Below, in pieces: positions 8,907 to 18,301 of a stretch of DNA of 41,990 bases (position 1 is its first letter; the number at the start of each line of letters is the position of its first letter). This stretch comes from Planctomycetales bacterium (lineage in GTDB: Bacteria; Planctomycetota; Planctomycetia; Pirellulales; Pirellulaceae): NCBI GenBank assembly GCA_020427005.1, contig JAGQOY010000038.1:1-41990 (forward strand), given 5' to 3'. The notes beneath the pieces are model-generated. The model saw only the letters and a list, made by a program, of their open reading frames with translations. It searched no databases and had not been told where the DNA came from. Both the position numbers and the translations under genes were made by a program.

Positions 8907-9687
8907 ATTCCTCATCGCCCGTTAAGCTGAAGAAAACTTCTTCGAGGGAACCCGTGTGACCAAGTGATTCATGAGCTGCCTGCAACGATCCACTAAAGAG
9001 ACACTTGCCCTTTCGCAGCACAATCAAGTGAGAGCAAATATCTTCTACCAAGGCTAGTAGATGGCTGCTGACCAGTACCGTTGCACCAGTACTTGCCCGC
9101 TGAACCATTGTTTTCTTCAGCATGCGTATCGCAGCCGGGTCCAATCCGGTTAATGGTTCATCTAAGAAGAGTACTTCGGGGTCATGTAGGTAAGCACATG
9201 CAATGGCAATTTTCTGCCGCATTCCCCTTGAAAGTTCGCTGGCCAAAGCCGAGCGTTTGGTCTCCAATCGAAGTGAGTCAAGCAATTGTTCTGATTTGGT
9301 TTGCCAATCGGAAACGTTGTATGCGGAAGCGACAAACTGCAGATGTTCCCAAACAGTTAGGGTTTCAAACAACGGCGGATCATCTGGAACGTAGGCAATA
9401 CGCTGTTTCACCAGTAAGGCTTGAGTTTGAACATCAAAGCCGGCTACGCTAAGTTGTCCCGATGTGGGACGCAAAATCCCACATAAGGTGCGAATGGTAG
9501 TTGTCTTACCGGCTCCATTGGGGCCGACAAGAGTAGCGATAGTGCCGCGGGGAACAGAAAAACTGATGCCATCGGCGGCTACAGTTTGCCCGTAGTCTTT
9601 ATAGAACTCTCGTACCTCGATAGCTAAACCGGTTGTATCATTTTGCATGTTGGACAGCACGATTCTTCGTTCGCTATGAAATCGCAT
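8905..9687 (-). CDS. ABC transporter ATP-binding protein
   Basis: 260 residues with all ABC ATPase motifs: Walker A GPNGAGKT (55-62), signature LSRGMRQ (152-158), Walker B VLFLDEP (172-178) followed by LTGLDP, and a switch His in VSSHLLA. Spacing and similarity place it in the ABC-2 type exporter group (CcmA/NatA-like). No permease gene is adjacent in the window, so the partner membrane protein must be encoded elsewhere. The drawn ATG start overlaps the preceding isomerase gene by 14 bases. ATG 9648 (MQNDTTGLAIEV) is an equally plausible start because family similarity begins after it. Overlap suggests translational coupling with the isomerase gene, but a shared pathway is not evident. Confidence 0.88.
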   Translation of the reverse strand: MRFHSERRIVLSNMQNDTTGLAIEVREFYKDYGQTVAADGISFSVPRGTIATLVGPNGAGKTTTIRTLCGILRPTSGQLSVAGFDVQTQALLVKQRIAYVPDDPPLFETLTVWEHLQFVASAYNVSDWQTKSEQLLDSLRLETKRSALASELSRGMRQKIAIACAYLHDPEVLFLDEPLTGLDPAAIRMLKKTMVQRASTGATVLVSSHLLALVEDICSHLIVLRKGKCLFSGSLQAAHESLGHTGSLEEVFFSLTGDEE

Positions 9688-10495
9688 CTAGGGCTGCTTG
9701 CATATTTCGCATGCTGTTTCTCGCAATGTTTTCTATGCCCGGCGAATAATCAAATACTTCTACACTGACCCAGCCGTTGTACGCCACGTCCTTGAGAGCC
9801 TGAAAAATGGGCCTGAAGTCGACGTCTCCCATGCCTGGACCCAAGAGATTCGGGTCATTGGCATGAAAATGAACCATGTGTTCCTCATTTTCTCGAATGA
9901 TGTCGTCAATCGGTTTGCCTTCAGTACTCATGGCCTTGACATCCAAGTGCAACTGCACAAATGGAGAGTTTAGTTTTTCAATGACTTCGACGGCCTGGGA
10001 GGCGAAATTCCAGAAATTACCTTCTCCTGGTCCCAAGGGCTCGAGGGCGAGAATGACGTTATCAGTTTCAAGTTGTTTTACAACTATTTCCAGCAAACTT
10101 AGTGCATTGTCAGCGGCCTGTTGATGCGTCATGTCTACGGGAAAGTTTCTTTGTTGAGGGCTTCCTAGAACCATGATGTGGCCACCGAGGTCTCGGCACA
10201 ATGCAGAAAGTTGGTTCAAATATTGGGCCGTCCGTCGTCGAATCTGCTCATCGGGCGTTGTCAGATGATAGCCCTCAGTTTTGGCCAACAGCCAATGTAA
10301 CCCCACAACATCAATGTTGAATGACTCGATGAGATTCCGAATTCCCTTGCGCTGCGACGAGGTAACCTCGTCAGCAGATTTGGCCAGCGTGAAAGGAGCG
10401 ATTTCCCATCCCGAATAGCCACAATCGCATGTCAATTCTAGTGACTTTTCCATCGACCAATCTTGGAACAATTCATTGCACAGTGCGAATTTCAT
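9674..10495 (-). CDS. Sugar phosphate isomerase/epimerase-like TIM barrel
   Basis: 273 residues of the xylose isomerase-like TIM-barrel superfamily (AP endonuclease 2 family). Acidic and His residues expected to hold the divalent metal are in place: E152 in LALEPLG, D185 in LHLDVKAM, H211 in VHFHANDP and E246 in SVEVFDY. No signal peptide is visible, so it is probably cytoplasmic. Planctomycetes carry many such paralogues, some acting on keto- or inositol-type sugars; the substrate here is unknown. Its 3' end overlaps the ABC ATPase gene by 14 bases, and its start faces a 488-base gap shared with the divergent PEPCK gene. Confidence 0.82.
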   Translation of the reverse strand: MKFALCNELFQDWSMEKSLELTCDCGYSGWEIAPFTLAKSADEVTSSQRKGIRNLIESFNIDVVGLHWLLAKTEGYHLTTPDEQIRRRTAQYLNQLSALCRDLGGHIMVLGSPQQRNFPVDMTHQQAADNALSLLEIVVKQLETDNVILALEPLGPGEGNFWNFASQAVEVIEKLNSPFVQLHLDVKAMSTEGKPIDDIIRENEEHMVHFHANDPNLLGPGMGDVDFRPIFQALKDVAYNGWVSVEVFDYSPGIENIARNSMRNMQAALDAIS

Positions 10496-10983
10496 AGTGT
10501 GCTCTTAGATTGAAGGGAATACAGGTCTGACCACATGCTGACGACCAAATACAAACAGGATTCGACTTGGAAGACGATCGTGTGTCGGACCAGGTTGGGC
10601 ATCACCGCATGGATCGGCATTATATGATGAATCACTCACTAACCATACACCTTACCAGCAGGTGGATATTTGGTTGAGCCGCGCATGGGAGTAAAAACCT
10701 TGATTCGGAGGATAATTAAGAGATCTTTTTTCTTTATAAGCACTTTCGAGAGGGGGTGAAAAAGTCACGCTATGGGGCTGTAAAGAGCCAGCGTTGCCCA
10801 TGGCAGATTGGGCAAGCGCATGGTGTTTGCCGGTCACAACGAACACTGACCAGCTTTGTTCCTGGAGTAAGCTTAGGGTGCCTATAATTGCTCGAGACGA
10901 AATCGTATCTACCTCCCTATTCAAGTGCAGTGGTTTGTGTTGACTAAGTGATTTGGTTGTCGCAATAGTTCAGGAGAATGTAA
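10496..10983. other. Divergent intergenic region with a hairpin-rich leader
   Basis: A 488-base gap separates the isomerase gene (-) from the PPi-PEPCK gene (+). The only open frames seen are poor. The plus strand at 10756-10851 can form four successive hairpins, described separately. An AGGAGA ribosome site sits six bases before the PEPCK start. No confident promoter boxes were identified. Confidence 0.5.
10756..10851 (+). promoter_or_regulatory. Candidate structured 5' leader of the PPi-PEPCK gene
   Basis: Four local inverted repeats follow each other: GTGA/TCAC around AAAAG (10756-10768), GGCT/AGCC around GTAAAG (10776-10789), TTGCCCA/TGGGCAA around eight bases (10794-10815) and GGTCA/TGACC around ten bases (10832-10851). 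The third can extend through a GCG/CGC flank with one bulge. The cluster ends about 130 bases before the start codon. I could not match it to a known riboswitch class. It may be a regulatory RNA or a protein-binding leader, or chance pairing for the short stems. Confidence 0.35.
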
Positions 10984-13900
10984 ATGTCGATTACATGGAA
11001 AGAAGTTGGCGACGATTGGCTAGTTGAAGATCCAGTTTCCGCACTAGGCTGGAATTCCAATACACTGCCTGCGGACACTTTGGCAGAGCGCGCCGAATTG
11101 GTCGATTATCTGCATATGCAATTGTCGTTGGCCGGCCTTACTTTGCCACGAGCAGCAAAATCATCGTCTCGGGTGGCTGAGAGTCTCTTGGCAACGATGC
11201 GTGAAAAGAACCGGTTGTTGTCAGCCCATCGTTCGGGCATCAGCTATCGTATTGAAAACTTCTTGAGTTCTCATTTTGGTGACGCGCCCGTGGATGAGCC
11301 GATGGACTTGCCGCATCCAACTTTGTGCTTGGATCGGCATGGTATGGCGCGGCTATTGAGTTTGCCGGCAGAGGGCGACGCATTCTCGAATGACCTGCTT
11401 TCGAGTTTTCGTGTTTACAACGGTGTCGTGCATAATCCACGAGCCGATCGCCGCACAACTCAGGGGACTTTTCACATTTGTGAGGGTGGTCTACCAGTGC
11501 CTGCAGACAAGTGTTCCGTTCCCAAAGGGGTCTTCGCCCGTCTATTCCAGAATGCATTACAGCCGCCAGACGAGATGTTGCAATTGCCCTACCTCAGCAC
11601 GCAAGGTGGCGCGAATAAGACATTTGTGTCATTGTTTCTAAGGCCCCTCGTTTGTCCCTCTGTTTCTGGGTTCTGCCGGCACAAAACCATGGAAACTTTG
11701 TTCCTTGTGCCAGGCGGTTTGGTCAGCAATCTAGACTTCGTAGAGTCTATTTTTGGCAATGCAGGTGATCCTTTACTCCCCGAAAACGATTCTGGGTTGG
11801 ATGTGTTGCACTGGTCGGGGCATACGGGGTGTGTGATCCTAGCACCGCACCTCACTAAAGTTACAAAACGTGAGTTAGGACTGCCGATTTGGGAGGATGC
11901 CACACCACGCCAGCAACGTGATGGCATGTGCTATCGGGACGAAAATGAAAAGTACAACGATGGAAATGCCTTCAAAGTAACTTGTCGCACCGATGCTGGC
12001 GTCATTGTGACGCTGATTGCGGATAACTATTTTGGGTATTGCAAGAAGGAAGTGAAAACCCAACTAAGTTATGCTGCTAACCTGATGGGGAACGTTGAAG
12101 AGGAACATGCCGGAGGGACTTTGGCGTTTCCCAGCTGGGCATTAGGGGATGAATTTCAGGTTAACAGTCAGCGTTACAACCATCGAACATTTGACGACAT
12201 ACAACGCGATTACTCGGATTTCATTGATTGTCGGCCAGAGGGATACGGCGTAGATCGTTTTTATGATCGGTTGATCTATATTCCAGAAGACTCACATGCC
12301 AGCCTGCATGACCAGCGTATCCGTTGGCAACGGGCGGGCAAGGAGGAGAGTTTGCCCTTGGAGCCTGGCAAAGTGTATATGGCGCCAAGTGGATATCGTA
12401 TCCAAATGGAAAAGCACCCCACCGCTCCCAGTTGGCGCTTGATTGGGACGGGAGGAGACGGCATTGTGTGTCACAAGCCTTGCACGGTTAGTGGAGGAGG
12501 AAAAAGTGAGATTAGTAAATCTCTAAGAGACTACATGATCAGTGGCCCGATATTCGTAAACGACTTGGACGCTGATTTTTCCAAGTTGGATGAGATATTC
12601 AGCAAAGACTATTCGACCCGCTGGCTTGCGACGAGTGCGGAAAAACCAGACTACTCGGATCGGGCAAGTCGACCGGTGCTCGATTCCCGACGTAGTCTAG
12701 GAAGTGTAATAAAGTTGTTGACGCCTTCTCGCGATTATAACTCGGAGTACAACGACTGGTTACGAAAAATCCCCGGGTCGATTTATGCCATGGCCTTCAT
12801 TATCAAGCGATTCTGCAAACCAGAATGGGGTGGAAACTGGAAGCAATACTTTAGCGTTGATGTAATTAACGGCGAACCCGGGCATGAATTGAAGTTTGCC
12901 AATCGGAAGTTGGTGGGAATGTATTTGCGAGTGGGCTTGGATCAAGATCGTCGCTGGCAAACTTACAAATTGCGACAGGATTTTGCGGCTGCAAGCAAGA
13001 TCCAGCTGGAGGATGACATCAGCGTTTCGGTAGTCGTGCCCGGCGAGTACTTGGTGGATAAGTTAGCTTCAACAGGAAATGCCGAGAGAACACGATTAGG
13101 TTCTGGCAACAGTTACAAATTTGTTGCTAACTGTGAGTATCGTCTCTTCCAACGCCCCGACGATGCAGTGCATCGTGGTTTGGATAAACAGACAGAGAAA
13201 GATGTGGCAGCGTTGACTAATTTCTTCTGCAATTTTGAACCACTTACCAAATCCCAGGTTCAGGAGATTGTTTCAGATGTTATGGGTTTTGACGCCTTCA
13301 CATCTCCCATGCAACAAATGCTTAGGGATTCGCTAAAAAACAGCGCCAACTATGTCGTCAGTTCAGCCCATCCCAGGCTCGTCGACAGTAAGCCATCCAA
13401 AAATCCAAGATATCTGCAGGATCGACCTGACTTGTCCGCTCCTGAGGAACGATATGTTTCCGATCGCAGTGTTCGCCTTTTCCAAGGCCTAAACTCAGAT
13501 GCGCCCATCTACCAGCCAGTCGCCGCAGTACTGAGCGGTCGAAGAAACAATCCACCGGACAAGGTTGCCGGTATTCGATCATTGGCCGTCTATAATCCAA
13601 TCCACTATCAGGAGCTACCTGAATTATTTATGGACTATATTTGTTCTTTAACAGGCAAAAGTCCATCGACAACGGGAGCTGGCAGTGAGGGAGCATTAAC
13701 GAAATCTCCGTTTAACGCCCTCTTGCCCATTCATGATCTTAATGCGGCCCTCGTGAGTATGATTCTGACGGGATTGGGTGGGTATTCGACAGCCGCGGGT
13801 TTCATAGGTCCTGATGTGGAAGTCGGGCACGATATCAGCTTGTTAGTTCCGGAACTCTGGTGCCGGTTGACCGCCGATGAGCGAAGGCCCGAGTTTTTGA

Positions 13901-14568
13901 TTGCCGAAGGGATGTTGATGCCCGTTGAGGATTTCACCTATCAAGGACGACTGATTTTGGCCAGCCGCCTTGGATACCGCATTACTTCTAGATTTGTGCG
14001 ACGATTCTTCGGTCGCATGTTTGATAATCCAGACAAAGTTTTTGACAGTCGAATCTTAGTTCCAGAAGAACAAGACATGGAGAGTTATGTCGAGGGAATA
14101 GAACATATCGTGGAGGCACAACGGAAAGTGGCGGAAGCGTATTTCGAAGATGGCAGTATTGGGTTCGCATGCCCACCATTGAAAGCTGTGCTAAGCGTTA
14201 TGGCCTATGGAAACTGGAATGGCCAGCAGATACGGGAGCCAGAAGTGAGGCGATTATTTACGCGAGAGTCTATGTTGCAAAGCGATTGGTACCAAGCACG
14301 ATTGCGCGCCAAACAGATCGCTGATATGCATCTATGGAGTCGTCACCACAAGTACCTGAGTCGTTTTTGCAGCAAACATGTTAATGATGAGGTTACGCGT
14401 CGGCTCGACCTCCAGGCTCGTATAGCCCAGGCCGAGGATCGCATGAAGTACTTTGAGACGCCAGAATACTTAAAACGCCTTCAAGGAACTTTGGGCACCG
14501 ATCCAGCCCTCGTACCCAATTTGGCCGTTGCCAATGTTGCTCGAACAAATGGTCCCTCACGAGCGTAG
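10984..14568 (+). CDS. PPi-type phosphoenolpyruvate carboxykinase
   Basis: 1194 residues, about twice the size of ATP- or GTP-dependent PEPCK and matching the diphosphate-dependent family (EC 4.1.1.38) described in Propionibacterium and Entamoeba, which interconverts PEP, CO2 and phosphate with oxaloacetate and PPi. Blocks I recognise from that family include GHTGCVILAPHLTK (near 279), DNYFGYCKKEVKTQ (near 346), EEEHAGG, CHKPCTVSGGGKSEISKS (near 496-513), GRRNNPPDK (near 852) and LTGKSPSTTGAGSEGALTK. The SGGGKS stretch probably corresponds to the phosphate-binding loop. No signal peptide is present; it is cytoplasmic. The start has a good AGGAGA site six bases upstream. It is followed 139 bases later by the Bat-type operon on the same strand, but nothing links their functions. 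Identification rests on remembered family sequence, not a search. Confidence 0.85.
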   Translation: MSITWKEVGDDWLVEDPVSALGWNSNTLPADTLAERAELVDYLHMQLSLAGLTLPRAAKSSSRVAESLLATMREKNRLLSAHRSGISYRIENFLSSHFGDAPVDEPMDLPHPTLCLDRHGMARLLSLPAEGDAFSNDLLSSFRVYNGVVHNPRADRRTTQGTFHICEGGLPVPADKCSVPKGVFARLFQNALQPPDEMLQLPYLSTQGGANKTFVSLFLRPLVCPSVSGFCRHKTMETLFLVPGGLVSNLDFVESIFGNAGDPLLPENDSGLDVLHWSGHTGCVILAPHLTKVTKRELGLPIWEDATPRQQRDGMCYRDENEKYNDGNAFKVTCRTDAGVIVTLIADNYFGYCKKEVKTQLSYAANLMGNVEEEHAGGTLAFPSWALGDEFQVNSQRYNHRTFDDIQRDYSDFIDCRPEGYGVDRFYDRLIYIPEDSHASLHDQRIRWQRAGKEESLPLEPGKVYMAPSGYRIQMEKHPTAPSWRLIGTGGDGIVCHKPCTVSGGGKSEISKSLRDYMISGPIFVNDLDADFSKLDEIFSKDYSTRWLATSAEKPDYSDRASRPVLDSRRSLGSVIKLLTPSRDYNSEYNDWLRKIPGSIYAMAFIIKRFCKPEWGGNWKQYFSVDVINGEPGHELKFANRKLVGMYLRVGLDQDRRWQTYKLRQDFAAASKIQLEDDISVSVVVPGEYLVDKLASTGNAERTRLGSGNSYKFVANCEYRLFQRPDDAVHRGLDKQTEKDVAALTNFFCNFEPLTKSQVQEIVSDVMGFDAFTSPMQQMLRDSLKNSANYVVSSAHPRLVDSKPSKNPRYLQDRPDLSAPEERYVSDRSVRLFQGLNSDAPIYQPVAAVLSGRRNNPPDKVAGIRSLAVYNPIHYQELPELFMDYICSLTGKSPSTTGAGSEGALTKSPFNALLPIHDLNAALVSMILTGLGGYSTAAGFIGPDVEVGHDISLLVPELWCRLTADERRPEFLIAEGMLMPVEDFTYQGRLILASRLGYRITSRFVRRFFGRMFDNPDKVFDSRILVPEEQDMESYVEGIEHIVEAQRKVAEAYFEDGSIGFACPPLKAVLSVMAYGNWNGQQIREPEVRRLFTRESMLQSDWYQARLRAKQIADMHLWSRHHKYLSRFCSKHVNDEVTRRLDLQARIAQAEDRMKYFETPEYLKRLQGTLGTDPALVPNLAVANVARTNGPSRA

Positions 14569-14707
14569 GGATTAAGATCATTAAAATCTGAAGTCCATGC
14601 CAAGCCTTGCCAGTTCACGACGTATCTTGATGGATGTTCTGAGTCTCGCTACTGCTCCCTCGTTGCAGATATTCCTAACCGTAGTAGGGGCACCCTAATA
14701 GAATCGC

Positions 14708-15805
14708 ATGAACGTAGAATTTAAGGACCCATGGTGCTTAGTTTTGCTTGGAATTGTTCCGCTACTCATATGGCATTGGCGGCGTCGTAGGCCGACGACT
14801 TTGGCCTACAGTTCAAGTGAGCTTCTACGATTGCCTGTCCGCACCTGGCGACAACGTCTTAGCCTGTTGGTTCCCTGTCTTCACTTGATCGCATTAGGTG
14901 TGCTCATAGTAGCGTTGGCACGTCCGCGGGAGGGAAAGAAGGAGACGTTAATTGAAACCGAGGGTATTGCTATTGAATTATTGATTGACCGCAGTGGCAG
15001 TATGAGAGCCCTGGACTTTACGGTAGATTCAAATCCTACGGACAGATTGAGTGCCGTCAAAGAAGTGGCTACTAAGTTTGTGCTGGGAGATGACAAGCAA
15101 CTGACTGGAAGGTCAGCAGACCTTATTGGCTTGGTTGTGTTCGCGAGATATGCAGATTCGTTAGTGCCGCCTACGCTTGATCACAACTATCTAAAGATGG
15201 CCTTTAGTGAGACTGAAATAGTTTGGGATCCTGAAGAGGATGGCACAGCTATTGGTGACGCTTTGGGATTGGGTGTAGAGAAATTGGAGGACTTACAGCA
15301 GTCAAATTCAACGGATGGAAAACCAGTAAGTGAAATCAAAAGCAAGATTGTTATTCTACTGACGGATGGAGAAAGCAATGCCGGAACGCTGGATCCGATT
15401 CCGGCAGCCGAATTGGCAGCGGCACGGGGTATTAAGGTCTATGCGATCGGCGTCGGCACGCAGGGCTATGCCAAGGTTCCGGTGGAGGATCCATTCACCG
15501 GCCGTTTGGTATTAAGGGATATGCAAGTCAACATCGATGAGGCAACTCTTACAAAAATTGCTGAGATCACTGGCGGTAAATATTTTCGTGCTACGGACAG
15601 CGATTCACTGGCTAGCATATATGCTGAAATTGACCAGCTGGAAAAAAGTCAGCTCGAAGAACGAAGTTACGTTGAGTATCTCGAGTTTGCCATTGATTAC
15701 ATTCCATTTCGTGGACGAGAAGTGTGGCCTCTCTTGGTTTGGGCATTGATTGCATTTTGTCTTGCCACTTGCCTAGAGTTCACCTTGTTTCGTCGCTCAC
15801 CATGA
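14708..15805 (+). CDS. BatA-like von Willebrand factor A membrane protein
   Basis: 365 residues. Two N-terminal hydrophobic segments (VLLGIVPLLIWHW near 12-24 and LIALGVLIVALA near 60-72) precede a VWA domain with the metal-dependent adhesion motif DRSGSM near residue 95. A conserved LLTDGESNAG follows in the VWA core. A third membrane helix (LLVWALIAFCLATCLEF) lies near the C-terminus. This layout is that of BatA proteins, in which the VWA domain faces the periplasm and binds a divalent metal. It opens a run with BatB and a TPR protein. The usual MoxR ATPase and DUF58 genes are not found just upstream, where the PEPCK gene lies instead. No strong ribosome site is seen. Confidence 0.85.
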   Translation: MNVEFKDPWCLVLLGIVPLLIWHWRRRRPTTLAYSSSELLRLPVRTWRQRLSLLVPCLHLIALGVLIVALARPREGKKETLIETEGIAIELLIDRSGSMRALDFTVDSNPTDRLSAVKEVATKFVLGDDKQLTGRSADLIGLVVFARYADSLVPPTLDHNYLKMAFSETEIVWDPEEDGTAIGDALGLGVEKLEDLQQSNSTDGKPVSEIKSKIVILLTDGESNAGTLDPIPAAELAAARGIKVYAIGVGTQGYAKVPVEDPFTGRLVLRDMQVNIDEATLTKIAEITGGKYFRATDSDSLASIYAEIDQLEKSQLEERSYVEYLEFAIDYIPFRGREVWPLLVWALIAFCLATCLEFTLFRRSP

Positions 15806-15872
15806 CGCGCTGGCGGAGCAAGGTAGTATTTGCAATCAGACATAACTCACGCACAACTTGAAATGATTAGTC

Positions 15873-16907
15873 GTGGATATTGTAATTGAGCATCTCGATC
15901 GCTTGGTGTGGTTTGCTTGGTTGCCACTGTTGATGCTGGCCAACCTTTGGGCAGCTTTTGCGCGGCGGAATGGTCTGAGGAGATTCGCAAGCTTGGAGCT
16001 CCGTAGACGAATCCAATCACAAATAAGTTGGACCAGCCGAACCTTTCGTGTCGTAGTATTGTTCCTTAGTGTCTTATTGCTGACATTAGCTCTACTTGAC
16101 TTCCGGTGGGGAAAGATCGAGCATCAAGTACCGCAGAAAGGCATTGACGTTATTTTTGCTGTGGATGTTTCACGATCCATGTTGGCCGCCGATGTGGCTC
16201 CAAGCCGTTTGGAACGTGCCAGACAGCAGATTCGAGAAATGTTGTCCATGATGCGAGGCGATCGAGCAGGCTTGATCGCCTTTGCCGGGCAGGCAAAACG
16301 CAAGGTTCCATTAACCACGAACTATCGAGACTTTAGACAAGCTCTGAATGAGCTTAGCCCGATAAGCGTTGAAGTTGGAGGTTCTCATCTAGTAGCGGCA
16401 TTGAATACTGCAGCTGAATCGTTTCTTGACAAAACTGCAGATCACAAAGCGATTGTCATATTTTCGGACGGCGATGAGCAGGATGCTTCGGTTCAACCTG
16501 CCGAACGAGCCAAACAGTTATACGAGAAGCAAGGGATTCGTATTTTCACCGTCGGACTTGGAGATACGGATCAAGGGGCGCGAATAGTTCAATCTCAGTC
16601 GGAGGCTGGTGTCCGATATTTGGAATACAATGGACAGCAAGTGTGGAGCAAACTACAAGAGCAGACTCTGCAGGACGTGGCGCAGGCTGGCCAAGGAGCC
16701 TACATCCCAGCCGGTACAAAGCAAGTCGACATGAAGCAAGTATACACTCGATTTATTGGCAGTATTGCACAACGCGAGTTCGAAGTTAAGACATTGGTCA
16801 CATATGTTCCACGTTTTCAATGGTTTGCAAGTTTCGCTCTGGTGCTCATCCTGATCTATCACTGGATACCGGAGAGCCGGAGTAAGGCGATTCATGTGGG
16901 GCTTTGA
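15873..16907 (+). CDS. BatB-like von Willebrand factor A membrane protein
   Basis: 344 residues from a GTG start. Two membrane segments (WLPLLMLANLWAAFA near 17-31 and VVVLFLSVLLLTLALLDF near 60-78) are followed by a VWA domain whose metal site reads FAVDVSRSML (DxSxS). LERARQQIREML and FSDGDEQD are typical of the BatB branch. A final hydrophobic helix (FASFALVLILIYHWI) ends the protein. It lies 67 bases after the BatA gene and 93 bases before the TPR gene, so cotranscription is likely. In other bacteria Bat proteins contribute to stress or oxygen tolerance; here only the family placement is supported. Confidence 0.85.
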   Translation: MDIVIEHLDRLVWFAWLPLLMLANLWAAFARRNGLRRFASLELRRRIQSQISWTSRTFRVVVLFLSVLLLTLALLDFRWGKIEHQVPQKGIDVIFAVDVSRSMLAADVAPSRLERARQQIREMLSMMRGDRAGLIAFAGQAKRKVPLTTNYRDFRQALNELSPISVEVGGSHLVAALNTAAESFLDKTADHKAIVIFSDGDEQDASVQPAERAKQLYEKQGIRIFTVGLGDTDQGARIVQSQSEAGVRYLEYNGQQVWSKLQEQTLQDVAQAGQGAYIPAGTKQVDMKQVYTRFIGSIAQREFEVKTLVTYVPRFQWFASFALVLILIYHWIPESRSKAIHVGL

Positions 16908-17000
16908 GACGCAAGCTTGGGCTAAGCCCAATATCTAGTTCTCTGGTGGAATACCCGGAGTCGATGCGATTGCATTTCATCACAAACTTAAGTAAGTCGG

Positions 17001-18254
17001 ATGGGTATGGTGAGGATTCAGCTAGTCGGCAAAGGATTCTTAAGGGGGCTTGTCCTAAGTATGGGCGGCTGGTTGGCAACGTCGGCTATGGGCCAATTAC
17101 AGCCCAGGGGGGTAGAGAATCTGTCCCCAGAGAATCAATCTTCGATGAATAGGGCACCTAAGGAAATTGAAGGACTGTCAGTTCGTGAATTACTTCGCAG
17201 TGGCAAGGTGCATCTGGAAGAGCAGGACTACGAGTTGGCGTTTGAATACTTTTCGCGAGCCAGCGCCGCGGCTCCGGATTTGCCTGAGCCGAAGTATGAT
17301 CAAGGTGTGGCCAAATATCGATTAGGAGCATATGCACAGGCCAAGGAATTTTTTGCGGAAGCCATCCGCTACGGTTCTGGCGAATTGGCAGCCCAAGCCC
17401 ATTACAACATGGGTAACTGTGATTATGCAGCAGCGCTTAAGAACGTTGAATTACAACCGCCGCTAGCAAAGCAACAACTATCCCAGGCAATTCAACATTA
17501 CCGCGATGCTCTACGTCTCGGAAACGACTTGGATGCTCGCACGAACATCGAATTGGCAGCGCGATTGATCAAGTCCATGCAAGATCCGCCAGAGCAGCAA
17601 TCCGAACAACAGCCTGATGCATCAGACCCGGAAAAATCGGATCCGTCTAACAAACAGGATCCATCGGCAGAGTCTGAGAATTCTTCAGGAGATTCCCATG
17701 CAGATCAAGGCAAGGACGAAAAGCCAGAGGATTTAGAGCCGCAAAATCAATCTTCAGACTCGGACCCAAAACAGGGCGACAATCATTCTCCGGAATCTAA
17801 TCAACCAACGGATGCCCAGGAGTCGGGGAATCCGGCTGACGACGAGGCACGAGATAACAAACAGGACTCAGCATCTAGTCAAAGTCAATTGCAACAAGAG
17901 AACTCACAGGAACCCTCCCAAGTTGACGGCCAAGGTGAAAGTGCGGAGCAAACAAAGGACTCACCTACTCAAGGCTCCAATTCCTCCAATTTATCCGCTG
18001 AAGAGGAACAATCGAATGGTACCGAAGCATCAACGAATCACAACTCTAGCTCTGAAACTTCTGGGGAGGGAATAAGGGACCAGTCACCGAGTGATCAGTC
18101 AGCCATGGATCAAACCTTAGCCAACAGGGCTAGAATGACACCCATGGAAGCTGAAAAGCTACTTCAAGCTGTCCGCGATCGCGAATTGCGTAGGAGATTG
18201 GAGCAACTGCAGCGTGCAGCGCGATCGCGGGGACGGGTGGAACGAGATTGGTAA
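17001..18254 (+). CDS. BatC-like exported TPR protein with a disordered acidic tail
   Basis: 417 residues. A possible signal peptide (basic start, LRGLVLSMGGWLATSAMGQ) leads to TPR helices at about 60-190, including HLEEQDYELAFEYFSRASAAAP and YRLGAYAQAKEFFAEAI. Residues about 195-370 are dominated by Ser, Gln, Asp, Glu, Asn and Pro and must be disordered. The last 40 residues (MEAEKLLQAVRDRELRRRLEQ) form a charged helix that recurs in TPR partners of Bat operons. It follows BatA and BatB on the same strand and is the last gene of the run, converging on the esterase gene. No BatD gene follows. Confidence 0.78.
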   Translation: MGMVRIQLVGKGFLRGLVLSMGGWLATSAMGQLQPRGVENLSPENQSSMNRAPKEIEGLSVRELLRSGKVHLEEQDYELAFEYFSRASAAAPDLPEPKYDQGVAKYRLGAYAQAKEFFAEAIRYGSGELAAQAHYNMGNCDYAAALKNVELQPPLAKQQLSQAIQHYRDALRLGNDLDARTNIELAARLIKSMQDPPEQQSEQQPDASDPEKSDPSNKQDPSAESENSSGDSHADQGKDEKPEDLEPQNQSSDSDPKQGDNHSPESNQPTDAQESGNPADDEARDNKQDSASSQSQLQQENSQEPSQVDGQGESAEQTKDSPTQGSNSSNLSAEEEQSNGTEASTNHNSSSETSGEGIRDQSPSDQSAMDQTLANRARMTPMEAEKLLQAVRDRELRRRLEQLQRAARSRGRVERDW

Positions 18255-18301
18255 AAGTGAATTTGAGCCAGTTGAACGTGTCAGCATGTACCAGGCGCTT
18301 A

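Noticed and set aside
10756..10851. Possible known riboswitch such as c-di-GMP or ZTP type
   Set aside because: The conserved cores of these classes could not be matched by eye, so only a generic structured leader is reported.
10652..10924. 90-residue minus-strand frame upstream of the PPi-PEPCK gene
   Set aside because: No ribosome site or recognisable protein pattern; it spans the hairpin cluster, which explains the sequence better.
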